Source of the DNA: Triticum aestivum
Taxonomy: Eukaryota; Streptophyta; Magnoliopsida; Poales; Poaceae
Assembly (NCBI RefSeq): GCF_018294505.1
Contig: NC_057795.1
Location: 518,089,915 to 518,153,914 of the forward strand
Length of the DNA stretch: 64,000 nt
Direction: 5' to 3'
Shown here: positions 1-11,063 of the stretch, one piece after another
Position numbering within the stretch: the first letter of the stretch is position 1
Layout of the letters: every line of letters starts with the position of its first letter
Made by a program: the position numbers and the translations under genes
The notes under the pieces: generated by a model
Databases searched by the model: none
What the model was told of the DNA's origin: nothing
The model's input: only the letters and a program-made list of their open reading frames with translations

Positions 1-111
1 CTAGTTCGACTGATTAGCTAGGCCGCCGCCACATTTGTTTTTTCACCCCTTTTTTATCTACTTGTTGGCGGGTAAATTTAAATATCCACCGTAGTGTTGC
101 TCTGGTGTTTG

Positions 112-189
112 GGTGCGGCAAGATTTTTAATTTTTTGACTAACGGGAGCAGGTGCGGCAAGATTTTTAATTTTTTGATTGACGGGAGTA
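112..189. repeat. Two-copy 39-bp tandem repeat
   Basis: Two units, 112-150 and 151-189, differ at about three positions. A partial third start (GGCGCGGCA) follows at 190. Each unit holds a purine-rich core and a T-rich tract. No coding role is seen. Confidence 0.8.
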
Positions 190-395
190 GGCGCGGCAGC
201 AATTAGTCATGATGACTCCACCTGTAAAACCCACTGCTCCCTGATGTGAGAAGTCATCGACTGGTGTTTTACCATGGTGAAAACCAAAAGATTCCCCGCT
301 CCTCGGCTGGCTCCCTCCGCCTTCCCGTAGATTGCATTGCTTTTCAGCCGTTTCGCCCCCTTTGCTTCCTCTCCCCATTGCTTCTACCTGGTGCC

Positions 396-1101
396 ATGGC
401 GGCGCAGCAGATCACGGAGTCTGAGGTGAGGCCCCTGACACAGGAGCTCCAGGCCAAAGGATACGGAGCTCAGGGCCAAGGACGTGGAGCTCCGTGAGCT
501 CAAGGAGGAGAGGAGTGCCATGCTCCTCCGTTATGTGCGGGAATTCACGGAGCTTCAAAAGCAGTAGGCGTCTACCACAAAGATGCTCGAGGCATCGACG
601 GTGTTGCTACAGAAAGCGGGAGATACGATAGGCCGTCAGGGGAGACGGCTCGAGCGCGAGCGGGCCGATCGTGACGAGGTCCAGGATCGCCTCAGCCACT
701 TGGTGAACCAAGTTGCCACGCACGTGTTGAGGCTGCGCGATGCCTACCATCGTGCCAGCGCGACGATGTCGGCCGTCGAGCTAAACCCGTTTGACCACCC
801 GGTCGACTTCAACGAGTTGCGGCTTCCTGACCTGGTCTCCTTCTTCACCTATATCTTAGAGGAGCTGAGCCGTCTCTGCGTGATGGTGGGGGCTGAGCTG
901 GACAAGGAGGGGTTGCAGGCTGCCGTCGCTGTTGTCGGGCGAATCCTTTCAGGGCTCCGTCACCGGAATCCATTTGTGCCATTGGACGTCATCTTTGACG
1001 AGCTGGCGCCCTTTGACCGGGAGTGGGCTCTACGGGCGGTTGCACCCTGCATCACCAACATCATCTGCCTCGAGAAGCAGAGGGACTTCGATGGTGTTTA
1101 G
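396..1101 (+). pseudogene. Coiled-coil protein fragment, probably transposon-derived
   Basis: An ATG at 396 opens a frame that ends at 497. A one-base shift near 461 moves into a frame that continues with charged heptad-like residues (KDTELRAKDVELRELKEER), meets a TAG at 565, and then runs open from 583 to 1101. The 172-residue tail has a helical, coiled-coil-like start (RRLERERADRDEV) followed by a more globular leucine-rich part (LVSFFTYILEELSRLCVMVG). The layout resembles the extra ORFs carried by Tat-type Gypsy elements in grasses, but no LTR or pol remnant is adjacent and I do not recognise a named domain. The shift and stop argue that it is broken. It could instead be an exon of a host gene with unseen introns. 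Confidence 0.4.
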
Positions 1102-1740
1102 GCACCCTTTGCATGGGCATGTCCACGTCTCGGCACAACATGACCGTTGGATCAAGCTCAGACGGTGCAAATCAGTCACTGTAGCACAAAGCGTGTGGGT
1201 GTGTTTGGTTGCATTCTCATCTCAATATAGTTGTTTCCTCTTCATGTATTTTTGTTAACCTACTGGTGTGGACTCATGCACCCTTCATGCACTCTGCTAA
1301 ACACCCAAAAGTGGATCGAGAAGGGAACTTTTGCTCCAATCCCGTGCACCCTTCATACACCCTGCCTAACACTATTCGTGCATCATATGGTTCATGTTTC
1401 GTGGAGTACTGTAGCACTGTACTCTCCGTGCGTTGTAGACCTAGTTCTATTAATATTGATCTCACCGTTCATTCTCGACCGGACACTCGAAAAAGCGGTA
1501 CTATGTTACATATAGTTGACATGTGCACAACATCATTTGTTATTGTCATATCTTACTACACTAGCAACAAGATTATGTAGTACTAACGTATGAACCACTG
1601 CACATGCCTAGTAGTAGGAGCACTATGTGTGTTCAAGTGGCTGCCGTGTTTCGCACTCCTCCATCGTAAGAGTGGAAACGCTTGATGTAATCATTTTTTT
1701 CTTCAGAAAAACTATGGACACGCTCTACCGTGCGGATCCT
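1102..1740. other. AT-rich intergenic stretch, no gene seen
   Basis: No convincing ORF, splice pair or repeat was found. A near-duplicated short motif (cacccttcatgcac at about 1279 and cacccttcatacac at about 1348) lies inside. The motif gtgtgtttggttgc at 1202 resembles the start of Tourist-type MITEs, but no matching inverted end was found. Confidence 0.4.
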
Positions 1741-2053
1741 CCTCCAACCATGCACTAAATTACTCACTTTCACCGACGTGTGGGACAGCCAGCACCTGGG
1801 TCCACCAGCCATGCACTAAATTACTCTGTAGTAGAGTGACGGTAGACTACCCCGATCGAAGCGCCGCAGTAATGCCCAATGAGCCATCAAATCACAAAAA
1901 AACCCTCCTTTCCAGCAGTAAGTTAGACGGACGAAGCAACCATCATTTCACTCTTCTCTCTCAGCTTCCTCTCTTGAAGAAAACCCCCACTCGCTTCGCT
2001 TCTCCCTCATCTCGTTCCTCCTTTCACTCTTCTGTCTCGGCTTCCTCTCTTGG
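1741..2053 (+). promoter_or_regulatory. Upstream block of the first gene, shared with the second B3 gene
   Basis: A block with the landmarks 'agcgccgcagtaatgccc', 'aatgagccatcaaatcac' and 'cagcagtaagttagacggac' lies 100-200 bp before the ATG at 2054. The same landmarks in the same order occur at 15719-15870, before the second B3-like gene. This shows the two upstream regions are duplicates and likely include promoter and 5' UTR. A CT-rich stretch at 1955-2045 would suit a 5' UTR. No clear TATA box was identified. Confidence 0.55.
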
Positions 2054-3148
2054 ATGGACGCTAGAGCACCGGCCGACGTGATGTCTATGGCTCTGGCCAA
2101 AACCATCGAGGCTCATGGTACGAAGAAGCGCAAGCACCCCACCGAGACTACCGCAGACAAGCTCAAAGCCATTGCCTTGTCCAAGACCCCCTCTCGGGGA
2201 TCCCTCATTAAGCAAGTCCAGGTAATGTCTCTTGTTGACGATCTTTTTCTCGATCTTTATTGTGTTTTTTCATCTAACACGCAGTACTAGTACTAGTAGT
2301 ACAACTTTCTGGGTGATCTTGCATGTGATTTTAGTGTGCCAAATGACGGTTCTAATTTCCTCTTTTGACCAAAACATGCGAGAGGTTGACACCGATTTCT
2401 TATAGATTACTTTCAACTACTCCCTCTGTCCCAAATTTCTTGTCTTAGATTTGTCTAGATACGGATGTATCTGTGACTTGATACATCCGTATCTAGACAA
2501 ATCTAAGACAAGAATTTTGGGACGGATGGAGTACTTTATGAACATCAATGCTACCTTTGAAGAGGGTATATTTGCCTCAGTAACTTGTGTTATGGATATT
2601 GCAAGTAATCCCTCTGCTCTCATGCCTTTGAAGACATGTTCTAGTGTCTTCGTTCACTCATTTCTGTGCGTATATGTAGTCATATATGGAGTATAATATC
2701 GAAAATCATCTTATATTTCTGAACCAAGGTAGTAATAAAATATGGTTTGTGTTTGAATTAGAACCAGGTCCGCGGTGGAGATGAAGTTCTCAAAGTCATG
2801 CCGTGTGAACTGGAAGACCTGGGCATGAGTTCTACTGCTAAACTATCCAGTTGTTGTGTCCTTGTCGCCACGTGTCCTGAACTAGTGTTTTCATGTAGCA
2901 TTGTTGTCAGGCGTGTTCTCGAGGTTGTACTTGACCACAACAATTTCCTGGATGTGACTTTGATTATGAAGGGTGTGGTTCTTGTAAAGCTTCCCAACAA
3001 ATCTGATGTGGCATGTCTTCATCATCATGTTTATGAGTGGAAAGACCACTCTGTTAGGTTCTCCAAGGTTGACGAGATGGTGATGGTGCATGTAGACATC
3101 TCTCACGAAGTCCATGGTCTAGTCAGTTATGCGGGATTCATCTCGTAG
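2054..3148 (+). CDS. Two-exon gene of unknown function, 183 residues
   Basis: Exon 1 (2054-2221, 56 codons) begins with ATG and ends at CAG followed by GTAATG. Exon 2 (2768-3148) follows an AG acceptor, keeps phase 0 and ends at TAG. Exon 1 encodes a lysine-rich segment (KKRKHP) that could be a nuclear localisation signal. Exon 2 encodes a valine-rich, beta-prone protein with a histidine cluster (LHHHVYEWKDH). I do not recognise the family. The 546-bp intron contains a Stowaway MITE. The B3-type exons start only 270 bp downstream on the same strand, so this may be the 5' part of one larger decayed gene rather than a separate one. In that case the TAG at 3146 would be a disabling stop. Confidence 0.45.
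2420..2531. mobile_element. Stowaway MITE with TA target duplication
   Basis: This 112-bp element starts CTCCCTCTGTCC and ends GGACGGATGGAG, with TA on both sides (2418-2419 and 2532-2533). Nearly the whole sequence is a hairpin: the arm containing 'gatttgtctagatacgg' is repeated in inverse after a short loop at about 2471-2480. TIR sequence, TA duplication and size fit Tc1/Mariner-derived Stowaway MITEs of grasses. It lies in the intron of the gene at 2054-3148. Confidence 0.93.
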
Positions 3149-3417
3149 GTCGGTGGCAAGAAATAGTCTGCGGAGTTTAATTAGTGCAACTTTTCTTGTT
3201 TGTAGTAAGTACTATTGTTCAGTACTTGATTTGTGTTTGTGAACCCTGTATTGTTTATTAGTACTGCGACTTTTTGTGTGTGGTCAGTCCTGACAACGGT
3301 CTATGTTAATGTCTGTCCACTCAATTCAGTCTGTATATTTTGAAGTATCCAGATCATCTTTTTTGTGAGGACGGTTTATCAATTAAGGTTACACTCCAAT
3401 ATCTATATGCATTGCAG
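3149..3417. other. Spacer or intron without coding signal
   Basis: This AT-rich stretch lies between the stop at 3148 and the next acceptor (ATTGCAG, 3411-3417). It holds no ORF of note and could be intergenic or an intron of a longer gene. Confidence 0.4.
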
Positions 3418-4629
3418 GGTTTATCGCACCCACCAGGATTTCCAGTCCCATGGATGTTCGGTCCATATGATTTGTCATGACCTTTGGATTGTCCTGCTTG
3501 TGGGAGTAGGCGGGGCCCCTGCATGCCACCCGTAGTTGGACGATCAATCTTCTGTTTAGTACTTCAACATAGTGATTTCCTGGTAAGGATTCACTCGTGT
3601 CACATCAAGAAAATCTTATTGATTTACTATCTAAATCTTATTGATTTAATGTCATGTTTTCTTTCTTTTCCTGCAATTTTACGCTGCAGGTTTTGCCATG
3701 TGACATTCATCACAGAATAAACCGTTTGGTTTTCTCTATGATGGCTATTTTTGCAGGTTTCACTTCTTATGTCGTGTCAGTAACGAAGGCACTGTCCATC
3801 ACTTATATTACTGGAAAAAATTGGATCAGTCTGTTGTCTGAGTACAAGCTGAATCTCTATGATGAACTGCAGTTTGGTTTAACAAAAACACCACAATTAG
3901 TCCTTCTCGCGTTTAAAAGAAATGAAGAAAAAAACTGGATCACGGTCACGGATCCTAGTCAAGTTAGAAAGTTGATCATAGCAGACCAGACACGATCGCC
4001 GCTGTCTCGCACATCGGTACCACCTTCAGCAACGAATCGAGCACCGGCAGCTGCTCTAGCACTGACAACGGCAGCAGCTCAGTTTGATCCAGCTGAGGAT
4101 TGGGCACCGACCGCGTCAGCGGATCAGTCTGATCTACCGGAGGATCGGGCATCGACACCGGCACCTGCTCCGACACCGGCACCAGCTCTACAAGGAGAAC
4201 CATCTCTGGTAGCAGCAGCAGCTTCGGCACCTGCACCAACACTTGCACTTGCATCTGCTCCGGCCCGTGCAGCGGCAACCAAACGAGCAGTTGCACCAGC
4301 AACAGACTGGGCTGCAGTTCACACTTCATATACCAAAGTCCTTACAAAAACCGACATGTCCACCTTCTTGGTAATCATTGGCCGCCCAAGTGCTTCGTTA
4401 TTTTTTCTTTCCATGTTGTTTCACATGATTCACTGTGTTGATCTAACTGTTTGGGTATGTCTTCTTATTTGCAAACAGAGAATTCCTAGAGCAACGAGGG
4501 AGTCGTTCAACAATCTGGGCGACCGCGGCCAAGTTTCTCTTACCATGCGCAGCCTTGGTGTGAATGAACCTGCTCAATATATCGTAAGTACAAAGGATGG
4601 TCACATGATGATTGATGCTAAAGGATGGT
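3418..4629 (+). pseudogene. B3-domain-like gene 1, 5' and middle exons, split by the Gypsy element
   Basis: Three phase-0 exons can be traced: 3418-3582, 3690-4370 and 4479-4629, with GT-AG introns at 3583-3689 and 4371-4478. The first exon has a short cysteine motif (CPACGSRRGPC) that aligns with CPKCEDPTGLC of the second gene at 16103. The second encodes a B3-like domain (about FTSYVVSVTKALSITYITG to LVLLAFKRNEEKN) and then an Ala/Pro/Thr-rich linker (about 3990-4320). The third begins a second B3-like domain (GQVSLTMRSLGVNEPAQYIV). B3 domains bind DNA in plant transcription factors, so a nuclear regulatory role is inferred. The reading frame is cut after codon position 1 at 4629 by the Gypsy insertion. 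A TGA in the first exon (3478-3480) suggests earlier decay or an untraced start exon. Confidence 0.65.
4625..4629. repeat. Target-site duplication ATGGT, left copy
   Basis: ATGGT lies directly before the LTR start TGAGGG and is repeated at 14625-14629 directly after the other LTR. Confidence 0.93.
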
Positions 4630-5100
4630 TGAGGGAGTTCCGGACTAGGGGGTGTCCGGATAGCCCAACTATCATCATCGTCCGGACTCCAAGACTATGA
4701 AGATAGAAGATTGAAGACTTCGTCCCGTGTCCGGATGGGACTTTCCTTGGCGTGGAAGGCAAGCTTGGCGATACGGATATGTAGATCTCCTACCATTGTA
4801 ACCGACTCTGTGTAACCCTAGCCCTCTCCGGTGTCTATATAAACCGGATGGCTTTAGTCCATAGGACAAACAACAATGATACCATAGGCTAGCTTCTAGG
4901 GTTTAGCCTCCTTGATCTCGTGGTAGATCTACTCTTGTAACACACATCATCAATATTAATCAAGCAGGACGTAGGGTTTTACCTCCATCAAGAGGGCCCG
5001 AACCTGGGTAAAACATCGTGTCCCTTGTCTCCTGTTACCATCTGCCTAGACGCACAGTTCGGGACCCCCTACCCGAGATCCGCCGGTTTTGACAACGACA
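4630..5100 (+). repeat. Gypsy 5' LTR
   Basis: 471 bp, TGAGGGAG at the start and CAACGACA at the end. A TATA-like box (TCTATATAAA, 4834-4843) marks the likely promoter. The following bases (TTGGTGCTTTCATTGAGAG, 5101-5119) occupy the primer-binding position; I could not assign the tRNA. Confidence 0.93.
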
Positions 5101-5148
5101 TTGGTGCTTTCATTGAGAGTTCCTCTGTGCCGTCACCATCAGGAAGGA

Positions 5149-5999
5149 TGCCTTTTCCCGTCTTTAAAGACGGCACCGTTGTCAAGGGAGCTTTGGCCGC
5201 CGGCCAGACTATCCGGCTAGGCGGTTTTCTTATGACCGCCTGTTCGGCCACCGCTCCGACAATGACCTCTCGGGTCATTAAAAGCGATCTTCACGTCAGC
5301 TCGGAATTCGCCGAGCAGATAGATCCGATTGAGGTCTCCTCCGTAAACGAGCTCTTGGATCGCATCGCCGCCCTGGGAGTCACTACCTACTACGATCAGA
5401 TTGGGCTTAAAACTGATCTGAGAGAGATTAACTCTCCCTAGGTTACCCGCCACGTTGTTGGGGTAGAGGAACAATGCGGCGACTCTTCTTCTATGATAAA
5501 AACCAACTATGTCCGGATTCCCGATCCCTCCATGCCGGATTCCCGTGGAGGGACGGACGCTAATCAAATACTGAACCTAAAGTCAGCCATCGGACCAGAT
5601 TCGTTGGAAAGCATCCAGCAAACCAAGCTTCCGAATCCGGAAGCTTCTTGGCCTTTGAGCCTCAGATTGGGCGCGGTTCCAAACTTGATTCCACCCGCCC
5701 ACCCAAACATAAGTGATCTATCTCAAATACGGCAAGAGCCCGATGAAACAATACATCGTTACTGGGCCAGATTCCTCCTGGTTACGTACAGGATAAAGGA
5801 CTGCCGTGAAGAAAGCGTGATTTCAATTTTCTGCAACAACTGCACGGACAAGGGAATCATAAACGCCGTCAGCCGTCGCAAAGTTACACGCTTCGCCGAC
5901 CTAGCGACCATTGTACAAAAATACTGTGCGATGGAGAGTGCCTGGAAAACTGAAACTAGGTTCTGGGACAATCCGGCCCTGAATACAACCCCAGTCTGA
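5149..5999 (+). pseudogene. gag: Gypsy gag, broken
   Basis: An ATG at 5149 (GGATGCC context, after the primer site) opens a frame that stops at 5439-5441. A second open stretch from 5493 to 5999 carries the retrotransposon gag core, recognisable by ETIHRYWARFLL and the DCREESVISIF / DKGIINAV segment. Gag forms the cytoplasmic particle that packages element RNA. The stretch is shorter than a full Gypsy gag-nucleocapsid, and no CCHC zinc knuckle is visible before the protease region, so part may be lost. The stop at 5439 and the break to the protease frame make it non-functional as it stands. Confidence 0.75.
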
Positions 6000-6008
6000 A
6001 ATAAAAGG

Positions 6009-7124
6009 GTGCATCATACTCAAGCACCTGGGTTAAAAAGCAAAAAGCAAAAAAACCCTAAAGGGTACGGAACCGTACTGGAGGGATGGCTCAACGGACC
6101 CTGCAAAATCCACAGTACGGAGGGCGCCACTCCAACACATAGCCTTCGAGCATGTTGGATACTACGGCAGGTGGCCAAAAGTGGCGAAGGCTTTTTAGCC
6201 CCGGGCAACCAGCCCGGCAGTACCAGTACGGTATTAACAGTCTTCAAGACTTTCGCATCAAATAACATGCGGAAACGAAGAATCCGCATCCTCGCCGAGG
6301 TCTACCAAGTAGCAACAGCAAATCCATGGAGCGACACGGCCATCACCTTCAATGCCAGCGACAAACCTAAATTCCGAATAGCTAGAGCACCAGCAGCATT
6401 GGTCCTCACTCTGATAGTGGACGGCTTTCGCCTTACCAAGGTACTCATGGATGGCGGCAGCGGATTAAACCTCATCTACGAAGAAACTCTTCAAAAAATG
6501 GAAATTGACTAGAGCTACATGGAGCGGAGCAGCACAACCTTCAGGGGAATAATCCCTAGTCGAGAAGTACACTGCACAGGAAAAATCATGCTAGATGTAG
6601 TGTTCGGCTCGCCGGACAACTACAGGTCCGAAGAGGTCACATTCCAAGTGGCCCCATTCAGCAGCGGATATCATGCCTTGTTAGGGCGAGAGGCATTCAC
6701 AATCTTCCAAGCTATACCCCATTACGGGTACATGAAGCTCAAAATGCCCGGACCCAATGGAATAATCACTCTTGCCAGTGATCCAGATATAGCACTCCGC
6801 GCTGAAAATAAGACAGCCGCACTGGCCCTAGAGGCATTATCCGAAGCCCTAGCGGCAGAGGAACTAACTGCGCTGCGCTCCATGGTGGATAGGGACGATG
6901 TGATACTCGATAAGAGGTCCAAGTCCACCTCTTTTAAACCAGCAGACGAAATAGTCAAATTTCAGGTCCATCCAACGGACCCCACAAAGACGGCCTCCAT
7001 TGGGGCACAATTAAATCCTGATGTAGAAGCCGCACTACGAGAATTCCTCCGGGAAAATTGGGACATTTTTTGCCTGGCACCCTTCAGACATGCCAGGAAT
7101 CCCACGCAGGCTGGCAGAGCATAG
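6009..7124 (+). pseudogene. pol: Gypsy protease and start of reverse transcriptase region, broken
   Basis: The frame from 6009 runs to a TAG at 6510-6512 and continues in the same frame from 6519 to 7124. The aspartic protease active-site region is LMDGGSGLNLIY at about 6446-6481, with DGG where D-S/T-G is usual. The flap-like part (YHALLGREAF) follows at about 6669. Near 7070-7085 the frame shifts by one base: the sequence leaves the expected frame after NWDIF and the reverse transcriptase resumes in another frame. The enzyme would cut the polyprotein. The changed active-site residue, the stop and the frameshift make it inactive. Confidence 0.8.
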
Positions 7125-8838
7125 CCTAAATATCCTAAAAGGATTCAAGCCAGTCAAACAAGCTCTTCGGCGATTTTCCGAACCCAAAAGACAGGCAATG
7201 GGAGAGGAGCTAGCCAAACTCTTAGAAGCCAGATTCATCAGAGATATAAAACATCCGGACTGGCTAGCCAACCTAGTAATGGTACCAAAAAAGGACAAAT
7301 CCTGGCGCCTCTGCGTCGATTTTAAAGACCTTAACAAGGCCTGTCCAAAGGACCCTTTCCCTCTCCCTCGCATCGACCAAATCATCGATGCTACCACAGG
7401 GCATGATTCATTGTGCTTCCTCGACGCATACTCTGGATACCATCAAATCAAGATGGCGGAAAAAGAACAGGCCGCAATAGCATTCATTACTTCATATGGG
7501 CCATTCTGCTTCAACACAATGCCCTTCGGACTCAAAAACGCCGGCACAACATATCAGCGCATGATTCAGACATGTCTGGCTACCCAGATAGGAAAAACAG
7601 TGGAGGCATACGTAGACGATGTGGTCGTCAAGACCAAACACGTCGAAACTCTAGTAGACGACTTGAGGGTGACATTCGACAACCACCGAGCATACGACAT
7701 TAAGCTCAACCCGGAAAAATGTGTCTTCGGAGTACCAGCCGGAAAGCTCTTGGGCTTCATTGTATTCGGTAGAGGAATTGAAGCAAACCCAGCCAAGATC
7801 CGAGCTCTGTCACAATTGGATATTCCAAAAGACCTCAAGCAAATACAAAAACTAACTGGATGTGTAGCGGCTCTAAGTCGCTTCATCTCCCGTTTGGGAG
7901 AAAAGGCTCTGCCCCTCTATCGCCTCCTCCGGCGCACCGAACACTTTGAATGGACGGATGCTGCCACGGCCGGACTTGAAGAAATAAAGGCCATACTGGC
8001 AACAAATCCGGTCCTAGCCGCGCCCAACCTGAGCGAACCTATGTTATTATATATCGCAGCAACACATCAAGTTGTCAGCGCGGTACTCGTCGTCGAACGA
8101 GAAACAGAAGGGCACAGATTCCCTCTTCAAAAACCAGTGTACTACGTATCCACTGTCTTAACTCCATGCAAGTCCCGGTACCCACATTATCAAAAGATAG
8201 CGTATGCGGTGTTCATGGCATCCCGGAAGCTACGACACTACTTTCAAGAGTGTTCCATAACGGTGGCCTCCAAAGTACCTCTCAACGATATTATAAACAA
8301 TCGCGACGCAACGGGCAGGATTGCAAAATGGGCCATTGAGCTCTTACCATTTGACATAACCTACAAACCACGGCGAGCTATAAAGTTGCAAGTTCTGGCT
8401 GACTTCGTCGCCGAATGGACCGAAGCCGAACTCCCTAAAGAGTATGGCGCGTACTCCAATTGGATCATGCATTTCGACAGATCCAAAATGTTGGCTGGCT
8501 TGGGGGCTGGCGTCGTCTTAACGTCCCCAACTGGAGACACAGTCCAATACGTACTTCAAATAATGTACATGGACTCCAACAATGCAGCCGAATAAGAGGC
8601 CCTTCTACACGGCCTCCGGATGGCAATCTCCATGGGCATTCAATGCCTAGAGGTGCGCGGGGATTCAAACCTTGCAATATCCCAAGTAAATGGAGACTTT
8701 GACGCCAAAGATCCGAAAATGGCAGCTTACCGCAACGTCGTCCTAAAAATGTCAGCTCGGTTCGAAGGACTCGAATTCCACCATGTAGCCCGGGATAATA
8801 ACCAGGCAGCAGACTTGGCACGCATCGGCGCAAAATGA
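7090..8838 (+). pseudogene. pol: Gypsy reverse transcriptase and RNase H, broken
   Basis: A 501-codon open stretch (7090-8595) contains the canonical Gypsy RT blocks: RLCVDFKDLNKACPKDPFPLP, the first catalytic Asp in FLDAYSGYHQIKM, and YVDD at about 7608. The connection and RNase H-like regions follow (ILATNPVLAAPNL, then KPVYYVSTVL). A second, plant-type RNase H segment at about 8490-8838 (AGLGAGVVL, EVRGDSNLAISQV, DNNQAADLARIGAK) is interrupted by TAA at 8593. The frame then ends at TGA 8836, where an Arg codon would be expected. RT and RNase H copy element RNA into cDNA in the cytoplasmic particle. RT motifs look intact; the stops come after the RT core. Confidence 0.9.
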
Positions 8839-10256
8839 GACGTCGTCCCTCCAAACATCTTCCTGGAACGGCTCTTTAAGCCATCCATATTATGGGAAGA
8901 GGAGTCCGGAAATAACAATCCGGAGCCAGCTGCCTCACCTAACTCAGACCACTCTGACATAATCGGCGGCTCAGACAATGAAATAACACCTTCAGCCCAC
9001 GAAATAATGGCAGTAATTGCCCCGTGGACGGAACCATTCCTAGCCTACTTAATCAGGCAGGAACTTCCCAAAGACCAAAATGAGGCCCGCTGCATAGTTC
9101 GGCGATCTAAAGCCTACAAGGTCCATGAGGGAGAACTTTATAAAAAAGCACAACCATAGTCCTTCAAAGGTGTATCTCCGAAGAGGAAGGGTGAAATCTC
9201 CTGGCTGAAATTCACGCCGGACTCGGCGGGCACCACGCTGCAGCCCGGGCCCTTGTAGGCAAGGCCTTCCGTACAAGATTTTATTGGCCGACAGTCCGGG
9301 CAGATGCTCAGGACTTAGTCCAATGATGCGTTGGTTGCCAGCTCTTTGCCAATCAGAGCCACATGCCACCCACCACCCTCAAAACTATACCCATCACCTG
9401 GCCGTTTGCGGTCTGGGGGCTTGACATGGTTGGACCCCTTAAAGGGGGAACCCACAAGCACAAATACTTATTGGTCATGGTGGACAAATTCACCAAATGG
9501 ATTGAGGCCAAGCCGGTTAAAACGGCAGAATCCGGACCTGTGATAGACTTCATATCCGGGGTAGTACACCGTTTTGGCGTCCCCCATAGCATCATCACTG
9601 ATAACGGCAAGAATTTCACGGCCGACGAGGTTAAACTCTGGTGCAAAAACATGGGCATCAAGCTCGACTACGCTTCAGTCTATCACCCCCAAACTAACGG
9701 TCAAGTCGAGCAAGCAAATGGTCTAATCATGAGTGGCATCAAACCCAGACTAGTGCGGTCCCTCAAGGAATCTAACACGCACTGGGTAGAGGAGCTCGAC
9801 TCCGTACTCTGGGGGCTGCAGACCACGCCAAACCGAACTACCGGATTCACACCATTTTTCATGGTGTACGGCGCAGAGGCAGTTCTGCCCTGCGATATAA
9901 TTCATGACTCACCTCGCGTGCACATGCACGAAGAAGGAGAAGCCGAGTTGGATCGGCAGGACAGTTTGGACGCCTTAGAGGAGGAGCGGGACGTGGCAAA
10001 AGCTTGTTCCACATTTTATCAGTAGCAGGCTCGAAGATATCAAAGCAGAGAAGTACGGGCCAACACTTACAACGTTGGCGAACTTGTTCTACGCCTGCCG
10101 GACAAGAAAAAGGACAAACTTAAGCCCAAGTGGGAAGGTCCCTTCATCATCGACCAAGTCCTGACCGGCGGAGCATACCGTCTACGCAACGCATCTGACA
10201 ACCGACTCGAGCCGAACCCATGGAACGCAGCCCGTCTCCGAAGATTCTACGCCTAA
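8839..10256 (+). pseudogene. pol: Gypsy integrase, broken
   Basis: After the TGA at 8836 the frame stays readable to a TAG at 9158, with the linker and start of the integrase region (WTEPFLAYLIRQELP). The catalytic core is in the frame from 9363: the Asp of GLDMVGPL, the Asp of ITDNGKNF, and the Glu of TNGQVEQANG, so the D-D-E triad is present. A TAG at 10023 interrupts the C-terminal part, which continues in frame to TAA at 10254 (KWEGPFIIDQVL, AARLRRFYA). Between 9158 and 9363 the zinc-binding HHCC part is disrupted. The enzyme would insert cDNA into chromosomes; this copy is not translatable through. Confidence 0.88.
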
Positions 10257-11063
10257 CGCCGGACTCAGAGTTCGTCTCACTCCTCCGTCCACCTTTTTAC
10301 ATTTTCACTGTCTTTTGTCCCCCTCCTTCTTCCCACTTTTTTTCAATACCTTTGATAGGCTGATTTGCGCATGGTTCGCACACACTTGATGTGCTCCTAG
10401 CACTCATTATACCTGAGGGCTTCTTTAACAGAAGCTTATTTATACGGGCTTCATGCCCAACACATGTGTCATACTTCCGCATGTACCTTTTATTCACCAT
10501 TATATGCATCGATATGACTTAAGTTTCGGCCAAGCTGGGTTGCCTGGCTCCTGTGCTTACCCCTACATTCCCGATTGTTCGACTAGGAGGTAAAGGGAGC
10601 ACCTCTGCGATTGTTACTGCCGGGTCAGTCGGATGTGTACCTCAGACTAGGTGAAGCCAAAAGCTAGCGTTCTTAAGAGAATATTCGGTTGGTGACTAGA
10701 AAGATGATTTATTACTTAATTATTTATCTGCTCCTAGATGCTTTTTCTGCTATTTTCGCAGTCCGAACATGCACTTTAGGGCATGCCTCCTAGGGAAAGG
10801 AACCCTTAACGGAACTATTTTCCCTGGAAGATGTTTCTTACTAACCATGTAATATAACATAGCTAGTTGGGCACTTGTCTGATAAAGCAATTATGACCCC
10901 GACGCCTTGTCTCCATGCATGCCCCGGTTCTTTTATAACCGTAAGGGTATTCGGACACACTCCGGACTGTTGGGTCCCGAGGTTGAAGGGAAAAGGTCCG
11001 CAAAGACAAACGATCTACAATCCGGCTAGAAGGCATTCTATATGTCATTTCAAAATTACATCG
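10257..11063. other. Gypsy spacer between pol and the antisense gene
   Basis: About 800 bp of non-coding sequence after the pol stop. No ORF or repeat is seen. It is the zone where the convergent sense pol and antisense ORF transcripts would meet. Confidence 0.6.

Noticed and set aside
1195..1500. Possible Tourist MITE starting GTGTGTTTGGTTGC
   Set aside because: No inverted partner end and no TAA or TTA duplication found.
3976..4329. 117-codon minus-strand ORF
   Set aside because: Antisense shadow of the Ala/Pro-rich linker of B3-like gene 1.
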